DNA of 15,103 nt from DATJFH01 sp035495815 (GTDB lineage: Bacteria; Acidobacteriota; Terriglobia; Bryobacterales; Bryobacteraceae), in contig DATJFH010000238.1 in NCBI GenBank assembly GCA_035495815.1, positions 1 through 15,103 of the forward strand, given 5' to 3'. The notes below the pieces were generated by a model. That model ran no database searches, was not told the DNA's origin, and saw only the letters and a list, made by a program, of their open reading frames with translations. The position numbers were made by a program, and so were the translations under genes. This document shows positions 6,318-13,857 of this stretch, piece after piece; position 1 is the stretch's first letter, and every line of letters starts with the position of its first letter.

Positions 6318-8300
6318 ATGAAAGAGATGGAGCCACTCGGGACCCAAAAAGCGGGCGCTGAACCGCCGTTGTCTTTATCCGTGCTGCGCCAGATGCTGGA
6401 CAAGAGTCCGCTGGCCACGGTGGCGCTCGACCGCGGCGGACTGGTGCGGCTATGGAGCAACGGCGCGGCCAACTTGCTGGGCTGGACCGAGGCCGAGACC
6501 CTGGGACGTCCTCTGCCCGCGGCTTCCGGGTTGTTGGACATCCGATTGCATACATCCGTCGAGCAATTTTTCGAGTTCGTCTGGCCGCGAAAAGCGGGCA
6601 GCCCCGTTCAGGTGGGGTGTTCTGTTTCGCCGTGGCTCGATGATGACGGTCAACCGGGAGGTCAGATCGTAATCATGGTTGACGTCACTGCGCAACGAAA
6701 ACTGGAGCAGGAGCGCGTCGCGCTGATGGAGAATGAGCAGTTGGCCCGGGAGCAGATCAAGGCGGAAGGCCGCTTTCGCGAACTGCTCGAAGCGGCCCCG
6801 GATGCCATCTTCGAAGTGGATAGCGAGGGCCGCATCGTCCTGCTCAACGCCGTGGCCGAGAAGATGTTCGGCTACAGCCGGGAAGAGCTCCTGGGGGAAC
6901 GCGTCGAACTGCTCATCCCGTTCGACCATCGCGAGAAACACGTCCGCCATCGCTCGGCTTACTCGGCGCATCCTTCCACCCGTCCCATGGGGGGCGATCT
7001 CGAGCTCTCCGCGCAAAGGAAGGACGGCACGCGCTTCCCGGTGGAGATCAGCCTCAGCCCCGTTCATTCCGAAGGCGGGATGCGCGTCAGCGTCATCGTC
7101 CGCGACGTCACCGACCGGAAGCTTACCGAGCAGAAGATCCGGGCCATGCACGAGGAATTCACGCGTGAGCTCTCCGCCACCAACCAGCAGCTCGAACTGC
7201 GAAACCGCGAGGTCGAGCGCGCCAACCGGTTGAAGAGCGAATTCCTGGCCAGCATGAGCCATGAGCTGCGTACCCCGCTCCATACGATCATCGGTTTCTC
7301 CGAGCTGCTCAAGGAGGAGCTCGAAGGTCCGCTGAACGAAAAGCAGCGCCGGTTCATGGATCACATTCACCAGGACTCACGTCACCTGCTGGAGCTGATC
7401 AACGGCATCCTGGACCTGAGCAAGATCGAGGCCGGCCGGCTGGACCTGCATCCGGAGCAGTTCGACGTGGCCGAGGCGCTGCAGGAATCGTTGCCCAGCG
7501 CCAGGGCCCTCGGCGCGCAGAAATCCATCGTGATCGAGAGCCTGGCGCCGGGAGGTATCGTGGTCCGGGCGGACCGCACGAGGTTTAAGGAGATTCTGTA
7601 CAATCTGCTGAGCAATGCGGTGAAATTCACCCCCAACGGCGGACGCATCTGGATCGAGGCGAAGGAATCGGGCGGTTTCGCCGCCATCTCGGTGACCGAC
7701 ACCGGCCTGGGGATCGCGGCGGAAGAACACGAGTCGATTTTCCAGGAGTTCTACCAGGTGGGAGCCACCACCAGGGGTGTGCGCGAAGGCACCGGGCTTG
7801 GCTTGGCGATTACCAAGCGGCTGGTGGAGCAGCACGGCGGCAGGATCGAAGTGGAGAGCGAGCCCGGAAAGGGCAGCCGCTTCACGCTCACGCTGCCGCT
7901 GGCGGGCGTCGACCCGGTATCGGTTCGGGAAAGGCCCTTGATCATGATCGTGGAAGACGAGCCTGGCGCGCAGGAGCTGCTAGCCGGCTACCTGAAGGCC
8001 GGCGGATATGACACCGTGGTCTGCGCCAACGCCGATGACGCGCTCCGTAAATCCAACGAGTGCTTGCCGGACGCGATCACCGTAGACCTGATGATGCCCG
8101 GAAGAAGCGGGCTTCAGCTGCTGCGCGAGCTGCGAAAGATGCCGCAGACCAAAGCGCTGCCCATCCTGGTGGTCTCCGGCGTGGACGAGGAAGCGTCAGC
8201 GCTGGCGTTCGGAGCAGATTTGTATCTTTCCAAGCCGCTCACCAAGGAAGTTTTCCTGAAGTCTCTCGACCAGTACGTCCGGCGGGCTGGACAGCGATGA
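6318..8300 (+). CDS. Soluble hybrid histidine kinase, PAS-PAS-HisKA-HATPase-REC
   Basis: 660 residues from the ATG at 6318, chosen over the in-frame ATG at 6258 because GGAGG lies eight bases upstream and the longer form would leave almost no divergent promoter space. No membrane segment, so a cytoplasmic sensor. Domains: PAS1 about 20-128, PAS2 about 150-268, a short coiled coil about 268-305, HisKA about 305-370 with phospho-His315 in SMSHELRTP, HATPase about 415-528 with N-box NLLSNAVKF, DTGLGI and GTGLGLAI, and a receiver 540-655 with Asp590 (VDLMMPG), Glu546/Asp547, Ser620 and Lys639. All catalytic residues are present. It autophosphorylates on His315 and can pass phosphate to its own receiver. 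The PAS ligand cannot be read from sequence. It overlaps the next gene by ATGA, so they are translationally coupled. Confidence 0.95.
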   Translation: MKEMEPLGTQKAGAEPPLSLSVLRQMLDKSPLATVALDRGGLVRLWSNGAANLLGWTEAETLGRPLPAASGLLDIRLHTSVEQFFEFVWPRKAGSPVQVGCSVSPWLDDDGQPGGQIVIMVDVTAQRKLEQERVALMENEQLAREQIKAEGRFRELLEAAPDAIFEVDSEGRIVLLNAVAEKMFGYSREELLGERVELLIPFDHREKHVRHRSAYSAHPSTRPMGGDLELSAQRKDGTRFPVEISLSPVHSEGGMRVSVIVRDVTDRKLTEQKIRAMHEEFTRELSATNQQLELRNREVERANRLKSEFLASMSHELRTPLHTIIGFSELLKEELEGPLNEKQRRFMDHIHQDSRHLLELINGILDLSKIEAGRLDLHPEQFDVAEALQESLPSARALGAQKSIVIESLAPGGIVVRADRTRFKEILYNLLSNAVKFTPNGGRIWIEAKESGGFAAISVTDTGLGIAAEEHESIFQEFYQVGATTRGVREGTGLGLAITKRLVEQHGGRIEVESEPGKGSRFTLTLPLAGVDPVSVRERPLIMIVEDEPGAQELLAGYLKAGGYDTVVCANADDALRKSNECLPDAITVDLMMPGRSGLQLLRELRKMPQTKALPILVVSGVDEEASALAFGADLYLSKPLTKEVFLKSLDQYVRRAGQR

Positions 8301-8659
8301 AAACAATCCTGATCGTCGATGACAATCTTCCCAGCCGGGAGCTGATCCGCACCGTGCTCGAACAGTGCGGCTATGCGGTTGCGGAAGCAGCCGACGGCCG
8401 CGAGGGTGTCCGCATGGCTCTCCATGCCCGCCCCGACCTGATCCTGATGGATTTGCAGATGCCTACCCTGGACGGCTTCGGCATGCTGGCGGAAATCCGC
8501 GGAGACTCGCGTTTTGCCGGCCTCCCCGTGGTGGCGCTGACCGCCAACGCCATGCAAGGCGACCGCGAGAAGGCGCTCGAAGCGGGGTTCACCAGTTATC
8601 TGAGCAAGCCCGTGGCTTTGGCCACGCTGCGAGGAGAAATCGCCCGGCTGCTGCCCTGA
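8297..8659 (+). CDS. Single-domain response regulator (DivK/CheY-like)
   Basis: 120 residues forming one complete receiver: Asp8/Asp9 in LIVDDN, phospho-acceptor Asp52 in LILMDLQMP, Thr82 in VALTANA and Lys104 in YLSKPV. No output domain. The start ATG at 8297 overlaps the kinase stop in an ATGA junction; a longer in-frame extension reaching back to 8060 lies wholly inside the kinase and is not credible. Such lone receivers act as phosphate shuttles or sinks, or control a partner by direct binding. It is sandwiched between the hybrid kinase and the NtrC-type activator with 12 bases to the latter, so it most likely modulates phosphate flow between them. Confidence 0.93.
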   Translation: MKTILIVDDNLPSRELIRTVLEQCGYAVAEAADGREGVRMALHARPDLILMDLQMPTLDGFGMLAEIRGDSRFAGLPVVALTANAMQGDREKALEAGFTSYLSKPVALATLRGEIARLLP

Positions 8660-8671
8660 GCCGGTGGTAGG

Positions 8672-10075
8672 ATGTTGCCATATATGTCCGACGTCTCCGT
8701 GTCTCTCGTCATCATTGACGACAACCCCGGTAGTCTGGAGCTGCTCTCGAGCGCGCTCGCTCAGCCCGATCTGAAGATCTCGACGGCTTCGGATCCGGAA
8801 GCGGGCCTCGACCTCGTTTACGACCTGCATCCCCAGATCGTGCTCACGGATCTGGTGATGCCGGGAATCAGCGGGATGGAAGTGCTCGAAAGGATCATCG
8901 AGTTCGACGCGGCGACGGATGTGATTTTGATGACGGCCCACTACTCGAGTGAATCGGCCGTGGAAGCCATTCGCAAGGGCGCCAGCGATTATCTCAACAA
9001 GCCCGTTTCCATCAGCGCGCTGAGAGAGCGCATCGGGGTGCTGGTGGACGAAGCCCGGCGGAGGCAGCGTACTCTGCAAATCCAGGATGAGCTGCTGAGC
9101 CGCTCGGAGTTCGAGGGCATCGTGGGAAACAGCCCCCTCATGTGGGAGATGTTTTCCAAGATACGGCGCATTGCGCCGCACTACCGCACCGTGCTGGTGA
9201 CAGGCGAGACGGGGACCGGCAAGGATCTGGTGGCGCGCGCGCTCCACAGGCTGAGTCCCGCCTCCGCCGGAAGATACGTGGTGCTGAACTGTTCGGCCGT
9301 GGTGGAGAGCCTGTTCGAGAGCGAACTGTTCGGCCATGTCAAAGGCGCCTTCACGGGCGCCACCCAGGACAAGATGGGCCTGTTCGAGCACGCGCACGGA
9401 GGCACGCTGTTCCTAGACGAGATCGGCGATATGCCTTTGGCGACGCAGGCCAAGCTGCTGCGCGCGCTTCAATACCAGGAGATCCAGCGGGTCGGATCGC
9501 TGAGCGCCCGGAAGGTCGACGTGCGTGTGGTGGCCGCTACGCACCGCGATCTGCACGATGCTATCGGGACCAAACAGTTCCGTGAAGATTTGTATTACCG
9601 CCTGTCGATGGTGGAAGTGCGGGTCCCGAAACTATCGGACCGGCTGGGTGACCTGTTACTGCTGCAGCGAAGCTTCGTCTCGAGGTTCGCCTCCCAGTAT
9701 GGAAAGACCGTCCGGGGCCTGACGCCGCGGGCTCAAATCCTCCTCGGCCGGCATTCCTGGCCGGGGAACGTGCGGGAACTGGAGAACGTGATCGGCCATG
9801 CCTGCATGATGGTCATGGGCGACACTATCGACGTGCGCGATCTACCGGAGTATTTGTGGGAGCCGGCGGACCGCGCCGCCGCGTCGGCCGGCGAGTTGAA
9901 CGGCGCCCAGCCGGCTTCGGCCGGGTTCGAATCCCTGGAAGAGCAGGAGCGGCATCTCATCATGCAGGCTCTTGAATCGGCTCAGGGAAACCAGTCGCAG
10001 GCGGCCCGTCTGCTGCGCATCGGCCGCGACGCTTTGCGGTACAAGCTGAAAAAGTACAATCTGGCGGCGCCTTAG
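8672..10075 (+). CDS. NtrC-family sigma-54-dependent response regulator (REC-AAA+-Fis HTH)
   Basis: 467 residues from the ATG at 8672; an in-frame ATG at 8684, with AGGA nine bases upstream, is an equally likely start. The receiver spans about 10-125 with Asp16/Asp17, phospho-Asp60 (LTDLVMPG), Thr88 and Lys110. The AAA+ domain spans about 148-380 with Walker A GETGTGKD (178-185), the sigma-54 contact loop GAFTGA (225-230), Walker B LFLDE (246-250), arginine-finger segment REDLYYRL and WPGNVRELENV. A Fis-type helix-turn-helix spans about 439-462 (NQSQAARLLRIGRDALRYKL). With GAFTGA intact it should activate sigma-54 RNA polymerase at -24/-12 promoters. It is the last gene of the kinase operon and probably the output regulator. 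Confidence 0.96.
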   Translation: MLPYMSDVSVSLVIIDDNPGSLELLSSALAQPDLKISTASDPEAGLDLVYDLHPQIVLTDLVMPGISGMEVLERIIEFDAATDVILMTAHYSSESAVEAIRKGASDYLNKPVSISALRERIGVLVDEARRRQRTLQIQDELLSRSEFEGIVGNSPLMWEMFSKIRRIAPHYRTVLVTGETGTGKDLVARALHRLSPASAGRYVVLNCSAVVESLFESELFGHVKGAFTGATQDKMGLFEHAHGGTLFLDEIGDMPLATQAKLLRALQYQEIQRVGSLSARKVDVRVVAATHRDLHDAIGTKQFREDLYYRLSMVEVRVPKLSDRLGDLLLLQRSFVSRFASQYGKTVRGLTPRAQILLGRHSWPGNVRELENVIGHACMMVMGDTIDVRDLPEYLWEPADRAAASAGELNGAQPASAGFESLEEQERHLIMQALESAQGNQSQAARLLRIGRDALRYKLKKYNLAAP

Positions 10076-10120
10076 AGCAGCCGCGCCCGGATGGTCGGCC
10101 GCTCACCTTCTGCGCCGATC

Positions 10121-10738
10121 ATGCGAGGGCTGTGGCTGCTTCTCGTCGTCCTGCCTGCTGCGGCACGCATACATCTCCGCAGGTAAAAGGCTGTACGAGG
10201 CCTACTGTTCGGCCTGCCACGGACGAGGGCGGGCGCGCGGCGCCCGTCTCACGCCGCTTTCGTTCGCACACTGCAAGAGGACCAGCCCCCTGGACTCCTC
10301 TTCGGGCAACGCCCGCGGAGCCGCGATTTATCTCCGGTCCGATTGGGCGCGATGTCATGCGATCGGCGGCCAGGGCGGCGCGCTTGGCCCCGACCTGTCG
10401 GACGTCGGTCGGCGGCGCGTGCCGGATTACCTCCGCCGTGCGCTGCTCGATCCGGAAGCCGACATCGCCGACAACTTCGGCCAGTACCGCTGGGTGATCA
10501 CCATTCCCGACAACTTCGTGCAGGTCCGCGCCGTCACCAGGGACGGGCGGGAGATTCGCGGCGCGGCGTCAGAGCCCGTCGCCTGGCTCACTTATTCGGG
10601 AAGTTATTCCGGCCAGCGTCACTCCGCTCTCCGCCAGATCACGCCGGCGAACGTGGCCGGACTCAAGCCGGTTGGGTCCACCAGACCAACGAAGTTGCCG
10701 TCGCTGCCGGCCACGCCCTGTTCGTTTTCGGGCTCTGA
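10121..10738 (+). pseudogene. Decayed di-haem cytochrome c and PQQ-quinoprotein dehydrogenase remnant
   Basis: Pieces of two known families survive in shifted frames. A signal peptide (MRGLWLLLVVLPAAA) starts at 10121. From about 10170, in another frame, comes AGKRLYEAYCSACHGRG, a class I cytochrome c haem site, then GAAIYLRSDWARCHAIGGQGG, where the first haem Cys has become Trp, and a cytochrome tail (GPDLSDVGRRR, LLDPEAD, VRAVTRDGREIRG). Directly after it lies the N-terminal blade of a PQQ dehydrogenase (WLTYSGSYSGQRHSALRQI, NVAGLKP). Then a frame shift near 10671 leads to WVHQTNE and the family's C-terminal end VAVAAGHALFVFGL, with a stop at 10736. Nearly the whole beta-propeller is missing. 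Together this points to a cytochrome c plus quinoprotein alcohol dehydrogenase locus collapsed by internal deletions and frameshifts. Confidence 0.85.
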
Positions 10739-10796
10739 CGCCCGCGCGTTTTGTCCTATCATTGATATGGATTGGAGTGTGGGGAGGAACGTGGAT

Positions 10797-11348
10797 ATGA
10801 GACGGATGCTGCCTGGAATCGCGATCGCGTTGTGCGCCCATTGGGCCTTTGCCGCCGATGCGCCGCAGCCTGGCGTCAACAAGATCTTCGATCGGGATCT
10901 GACTACGATCGAGCGGGAGATCGTTCCCCTGGCCGAAGCCCTGCCCGCGGACAAGTACGATTTCGCGCCCAAGGGCGGCGAGTTCAAGGGTGTCCGCACT
11001 TTCGGGCAGCAGATGAAACACGCCGCCGCCGTCATCTATATGGTTTCGGCGAGCGTGCTGGGCGAGAAAAATCCGGACACCGGAGGCTCGGAGGCCGGTC
11101 CGGAGTCCGTGAAGACCAAAGAGCAGATCGTGAAGTACCTGAAAGATTCCTTCGCCTACGGGCACAAGGCCATGAACTCGCTTACCGCCGCCAATCTGGC
11201 CGGCATGGTCAACTCGGCGTTCGGAGGGAACCAGGTCCCACGCGTTTCGATGGCGACGGTTGCCGTCTGGCATACTTTCGATCACTATGGCCAGGCAGTG
11301 GTCTACGCGCGCATGAACGGCGTGATTCCACCCGCCAGCCGGAAATAG
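10797..11348 (+). CDS. Secreted DinB-like four-helix protein
   Basis: 183 residues from the ATG at 10797, with GGAGG nine bases upstream. Residues 1-22 are a signal peptide (MRRMLPG, hydrophobic core, AFAAD). The mature part is helical with the DinB/YfiT pattern: a first helix, KHAAAVIYMV near the middle, and the terminal WHTFDHYGQAVVYARMNG with His residues placed as metal ligands. DinB-superfamily proteins are often thiol transferases or unknown metal-binding proteins; exported forms are common in Acidobacteria. The reading frame is open upstream through the pseudogene, but the ribosome site and signal peptide decide the start. Eight bases separate it from the following secreted-protein gene, suggesting one transcript. 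Confidence 0.85.
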   Translation: MRRMLPGIAIALCAHWAFAADAPQPGVNKIFDRDLTTIEREIVPLAEALPADKYDFAPKGGEFKGVRTFGQQMKHAAAVIYMVSASVLGEKNPDTGGSEAGPESVKTKEQIVKYLKDSFAYGHKAMNSLTAANLAGMVNSAFGGNQVPRVSMATVAVWHTFDHYGQAVVYARMNGVIPPASRK

Positions 11349-11356
11349 ATTTTCCC

Positions 11357-11854
11357 ATGCAGCCCAGACTGCTGATCTCCGTTCTGCTCGCGCTCGCCGC
11401 TCACGGAGAGCAGTACAGCATTCTGGGCACGGTGGACCACTTTGCCGGAAACGAGATTCGAATCCGGAATCCGAAGCGAACCGTGACAGTGCTGATCGAT
11501 CACCGGACAGTGGGCGCCTCGGGTCTCAAACATGGCGGTGAAGTCAGCGTCCGCGCGGATCTGGACGGGTCAGGCAAGCTGGTAGCCAGGAGAGTCTGGA
11601 CGAAGGTGGTCACCTTCTCGGCGACGGTCAGGGGCGGGGAGCAGGACGATATCGAAGTCCTCACCAGCCCTCCGCGGGAAGAGCACCGGATGGTCCACCT
11701 GCTTCCGGAGACAGCCTTGAGCACGAACCGGTCCGACTTGAGTCCGGGCCAGTATATTCGCGTGACCGGGATTGAAGTCGAGAACGGGTCCGTGGACGCC
11801 GCCAGGATCACCATCTATAACACCGATCTGCCCGCCCGGCGTGAGCGTTTCTGA
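11357..11854 (+). CDS. Secreted protein, DUF5666-like beta-rich repeats
   Basis: 165 residues from the ATG at 11357. Residues 1-18 are a signal peptide (MQPRLLISVLLALAAHG). The rest is rich in beta strands and seems to hold two similar units of about 70 residues: SILGTVDHFAGNEIRIRNP to VSVRADLDGSGKLVARRV, and TFSATVRGGEQDDIEVL to IRVTGIEVENGSVDAARITI. Each ends in the pattern of a hydrophobic strand, Gly, then V-A-R/A-R. This matches the general look of DUF5666/OB-like proteins, but the assignment is by eye. No ribosome site is evident, so translation may be coupled to the DinB-like gene eight bases upstream. No cysteines or obvious catalytic residues. Confidence 0.7.
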   Translation: MQPRLLISVLLALAAHGEQYSILGTVDHFAGNEIRIRNPKRTVTVLIDHRTVGASGLKHGGEVSVRADLDGSGKLVARRVWTKVVTFSATVRGGEQDDIEVLTSPPREEHRMVHLLPETALSTNRSDLSPGQYIRVTGIEVENGSVDAARITIYNTDLPARRERF

Positions 11855-11866
11855 AGCGTTGAGAGA

Positions 11867-12019
11867 CTACCCGTCCCAGCGGATCGATTCGCCATTCACC
11901 TGAGAGTCAACTGACGCTAGGTCCCACAGAGGCTTGCCGAACTGTTCGCTCCACGCTTCGAATGAGACGATCTCCGGACACGCGCAGCTAAAAACAGGAC
12001 GCCGGCCAGGCTTGGCCGG
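11867..12019 (-). pseudogene. Short coding-like remnant without start codon
   Basis: Between the stop codons at 12020-12022 and 11867-11869 a minus-strand frame of 50 residues has protein-like composition (FSCACPEIVSFEAW, EQFGKPLWDLASVDSQ, GESIRWDG). No ATG, GTG or TTG start is apparent and the 5' part coincides with a hairpin. It may be the surviving C-terminus of a lost gene. I do not recognise the family. Confidence 0.3.
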
Positions 12020-12020
12020 T
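11990..12020 (-). terminator. Possible intrinsic terminator after the methyltransferase gene
   Basis: On the minus strand a perfect 7-bp stem CCGGCCA/TGGCCGG with a four-base loop (12019-12002) is followed, after seven bases, by five T (11994-11990). It lies 64 bases past the methyltransferase stop. The gap before the T-run is longer than in a textbook terminator. The rest of 11855-12083 shows nothing else I can name. Confidence 0.4.
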
Positions 12021-12083
12021 CAGCCGGTCATGGACGGGATCGTTGCGCCCGCCACCACACGAGCTTGCCATGCCACACCCGGT

Positions 12084-12770
12084 TTACGCCTCCGGCTTGA
12101 AGTACCACAGCCAGAAATACTGATCTCCCGCACCGTGCCGGTATCTCGGCTCGAACCCGCAGCGCGTGGCCATGGCCACTGCCGCGTCGTCGGAGAACGG
12201 CACGCCGAGCCAGGTGTCGTCGGGCGCGGTGGTCAGGGAGGCGTCGCCCTGCACCTGGAACTTGAACAGCGCGCCGGGGCGCAGCAGGCGATACACCTCA
12301 CGGACGTAGCTCTCGATTACCGCGTAGCTCGGGATGTGCTGGAAGACGATCGTCGAAAAGGCGAAATCGAAGACCCGGTCGCCGACTACGGCGAGGTCCT
12401 TGCCGTTGTTCTGGTACACGAACGCGTTGGGACGGTCGGCCAGAGCCTGCCGGGCGCGGCTCACCATCTCCCCGCTGACGTCGACCGCGTGCACTTCGCC
12501 GAACAGGCCCGACAGCGCGCGGGTGATGCGTCCGGCGCCGCAGCCGATCTCGAGCACGCGCATGCGGCCCGGTTCCCTGCCCTGGCAGATGTTGATCATG
12601 TCCGTGAGGATCTCTTCCTTCACGGTCTGCTCGCCGGAGCGAAAGAAGTCTTCGTCGGTCCACTCCCGCCGGCCCGTCACCACGTAGTGGCGCGCGTTCT
12701 CGCGGGCGCGCTCGTCCCAGTCACGGCGCATCTTTTCGAGCTGTTTTTCAAGATCCGGATCGGCCATCAT
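12084..12770 (-). CDS. Class I SAM-dependent methyltransferase
   Basis: 228 residues from the ATG at 12770; a second ATG at 12767 gives MADPDLEK. The Rossmann methyltransferase fold is clear: motif I VLEIGCGAGRITRAL (about 72-86) binds S-adenosylmethionine, motif II is HAVDVSGEMVSRA, and motif IV-like FDFAFSTIVFQHI is followed by LLRPGALFKFQV. The N-terminal helix (EKQLEKMRRDWDERARENARHYV) resembles methyltransferases annotated only as type 11/25. The substrate is unknown. No Shine-Dalgarno precedes the ATG, but TACAAT sits at 12781-12776, so the mRNA may be leaderless. It is divergent from the tRNA gene and is not in an operon with the oxidase genes. Confidence 0.9.
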   Translation of the reverse strand: MMADPDLEKQLEKMRRDWDERARENARHYVVTGRREWTDEDFFRSGEQTVKEEILTDMINICQGREPGRMRVLEIGCGAGRITRALSGLFGEVHAVDVSGEMVSRARQALADRPNAFVYQNNGKDLAVVGDRVFDFAFSTIVFQHIPSYAVIESYVREVYRLLRPGALFKFQVQGDASLTTAPDDTWLGVPFSDDAAVAMATRCGFEPRYRHGAGDQYFWLWYFKPEA

Positions 12771-12775
12771 GTTAT

Positions 12776-12781
12776 ATTGTA
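12776..12781 (-). promoter_or_regulatory. Candidate -10 box for a leaderless methyltransferase transcript
   Basis: TACAAT on the minus strand ends five bases before the ATG at 12770, so transcription would begin at or next to the start codon. The stretch 12771-12790 is strikingly AT-rich in GC-rich surroundings and may also hold the tRNA promoter on the plus strand (TATATT at 12773-12778). The -35 elements are weak on both strands. Confidence 0.35.
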
Positions 12782-12797
12782 ATTATTACCGACGAGA

Positions 12798-12873
<76 letters not shown>

Positions 12874-12874
12874 G

Positions 12875-13171
12875 TCAGTTCGCTATCGGGATCCATCCCC
12901 GGGACGAGATGTCCGCCATCGTCAGTCCGATCAGCAGCGCCAGCCATAAGAATCCACCCACCACGACCAGTTTTGTCAACCGCGTGCTGTAGCGGATGTG
13001 CATGAAGAACAGCACCACCAGGATCGCCTTGGACACGGCAATCGCCAGGGCGGCGACGGTGTTGAACCGGCCGAGGTCGATCTTCGACACCGCCACCGTG
13101 GCATAGGTGAAGATCAGCAGCGCGGCGAACACCGCGAAGTAGACTTTCCGCGAGGTAACGTGCTCGGACAT
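12875..13171 (-). CDS. ctaF: Cytochrome c oxidase subunit IV, bacterial type
   Basis: 98 residues with three hydrophobic helices, about 11-28 (YFAVFAALLIFTYATVAV), 38-58 (TVAALAIAVSKAILVVLFFM) and 67-87 (KLVVVGGFLWLALLIGLTM). HIRYSTRLTKLV between helices 2 and 3 is the usual signature of prokaryotic COX4 (CtaF/CyoD-like). The ATG overlaps the stop of the subunit III gene by one base (TGATG), so the two are translationally coupled. A longer open frame reaching back to 13759 is a shadow of subunit III. It is a small accessory subunit of the terminal oxidase in the cytoplasmic membrane. The stop lies one base from the tRNA-Ala 3' end on the opposite strand. Confidence 0.92.
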   Translation of the reverse strand: MSEHVTSRKVYFAVFAALLIFTYATVAVSKIDLGRFNTVAALAIAVSKAILVVLFFMHIRYSTRLTKLVVVGGFLWLALLIGLTMADISSRGWIPIAN

Positions 13172-13857
13172 CAGTGTCCTCCTCCAGCTTTCAAATGCCC
13201 GCCCAACAGATACAGCAGCGGGAACAGGAAGATCCACACGATATCGACGAAGTGCCAGTACAGGCCCGTCATGTCGATCGGCGTGTAATATTCCGGCGTG
13301 AAAAAGCCGCGCTGCGCCCGCACCGCCAGGATGGCCAGCAGCACGATCCCGATAACCATGTGCAGGGCGTGCAGGCCAGTCATGGCGAAGTACAGGGAGA
13401 AGAACAACTGCGCGCTGGCCGGATCCGGTCCATCGAAATGGAACGACGCTCCGGGCACATGATGATGCACGAACTTCTCGTGATACTCCACGGCTTTGAT
13501 CCCCAGGAACACCGAGCCCAGAAGGATGGTCAGGACCAGGAACCCGACCAGGCTCTTCCGCTGCCCCATCTGCGCCGCGCTTACCGCCAGCACCATCGTC
13601 AGACTGCTGCAGATCAGCACCGCGGTGTTGATCGCCCCCATGGTGATGTCGAGCTCGTGGCTGGCGGCAACGAACGCCGCCGGATGGATCGTGCGATAGA
13701 CCACGTAGGCCGTGAACATGCCGCCGAAGAACATGATCTCGGTCACCAGGAACAGCCACATCCCCAGCGTCGAGGCGTCCTTCTGCTGATCGGCGGTGTC
13801 GAAATGGTGCAGCAGCGCCGCCGGGTGGCCGGCCTGTTCGTGAACGCTAGTGCTCAA
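13171..13857 (-). CDS. ctaE: Cytochrome c oxidase subunit III
   Basis: 228 residues, starting with a rare TTG. That start is supported by AAGGAGGA five bases upstream and by the family-like N-terminus. Motifs of COX3: LGMWLFLVTEIMFFGGMFTAY in helix 1, YHEKFVHHH in the loop, and FFSLYFAMTGLHALHMVIGI and GLYWHFVDIVWIFLFPLLYL near the end, with Glu and His residues typical of CtaE. About five transmembrane helices, the usual bacterial size. It overlaps the 3' end of subunit I by 11 bases and the start of subunit IV by one base. It stabilises subunit I in the heme-copper oxidase; it carries no redox centre. Confidence 0.96.
   Translation of the reverse strand: MSTSVHEQAGHPAALLHHFDTADQQKDASTLGMWLFLVTEIMFFGGMFTAYVVYRTIHPAAFVAASHELDITMGAINTAVLICSSLTMVLAVSAAQMGQRKSLVGFLVLTILLGSVFLGIKAVEYHEKFVHHHVPGASFHFDGPDPASAQLFFSLYFAMTGLHALHMVIGIVLLAILAVRAQRGFFTPEYYTPIDMTGLYWHFVDIVWIFLFPLLYLLGGHLKAGGGH

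Noticed and set aside
8060..8296. N-terminal extension of the lone receiver
   Set aside because: It lies wholly inside the kinase receiver in another frame; the receiver fold begins right at the ATGA overlap.
8114..9397. 427-codon minus-strand open frame opposite the receiver and NtrC genes
   Set aside because: Its translation (Gln/His/Arg-rich) has no domain, while the plus strand holds intact REC and AAA+ motifs in phase.
10419..11348. One continuous 309-residue fusion of a cytochrome/PQQ fragment with the DinB-like protein
   Set aside because: The open frame across the gap is accidental: a GGAGG site and a full signal peptide mark an independent start at 10797, and the upstream part is a decayed gene in several frames.
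12875..13759. 294-codon frame running through subunit III into subunit IV
   Set aside because: Only the last 98 residues are oxidase subunit IV; the rest is a shadow of subunit III, and the TGATG junction gives the natural start.
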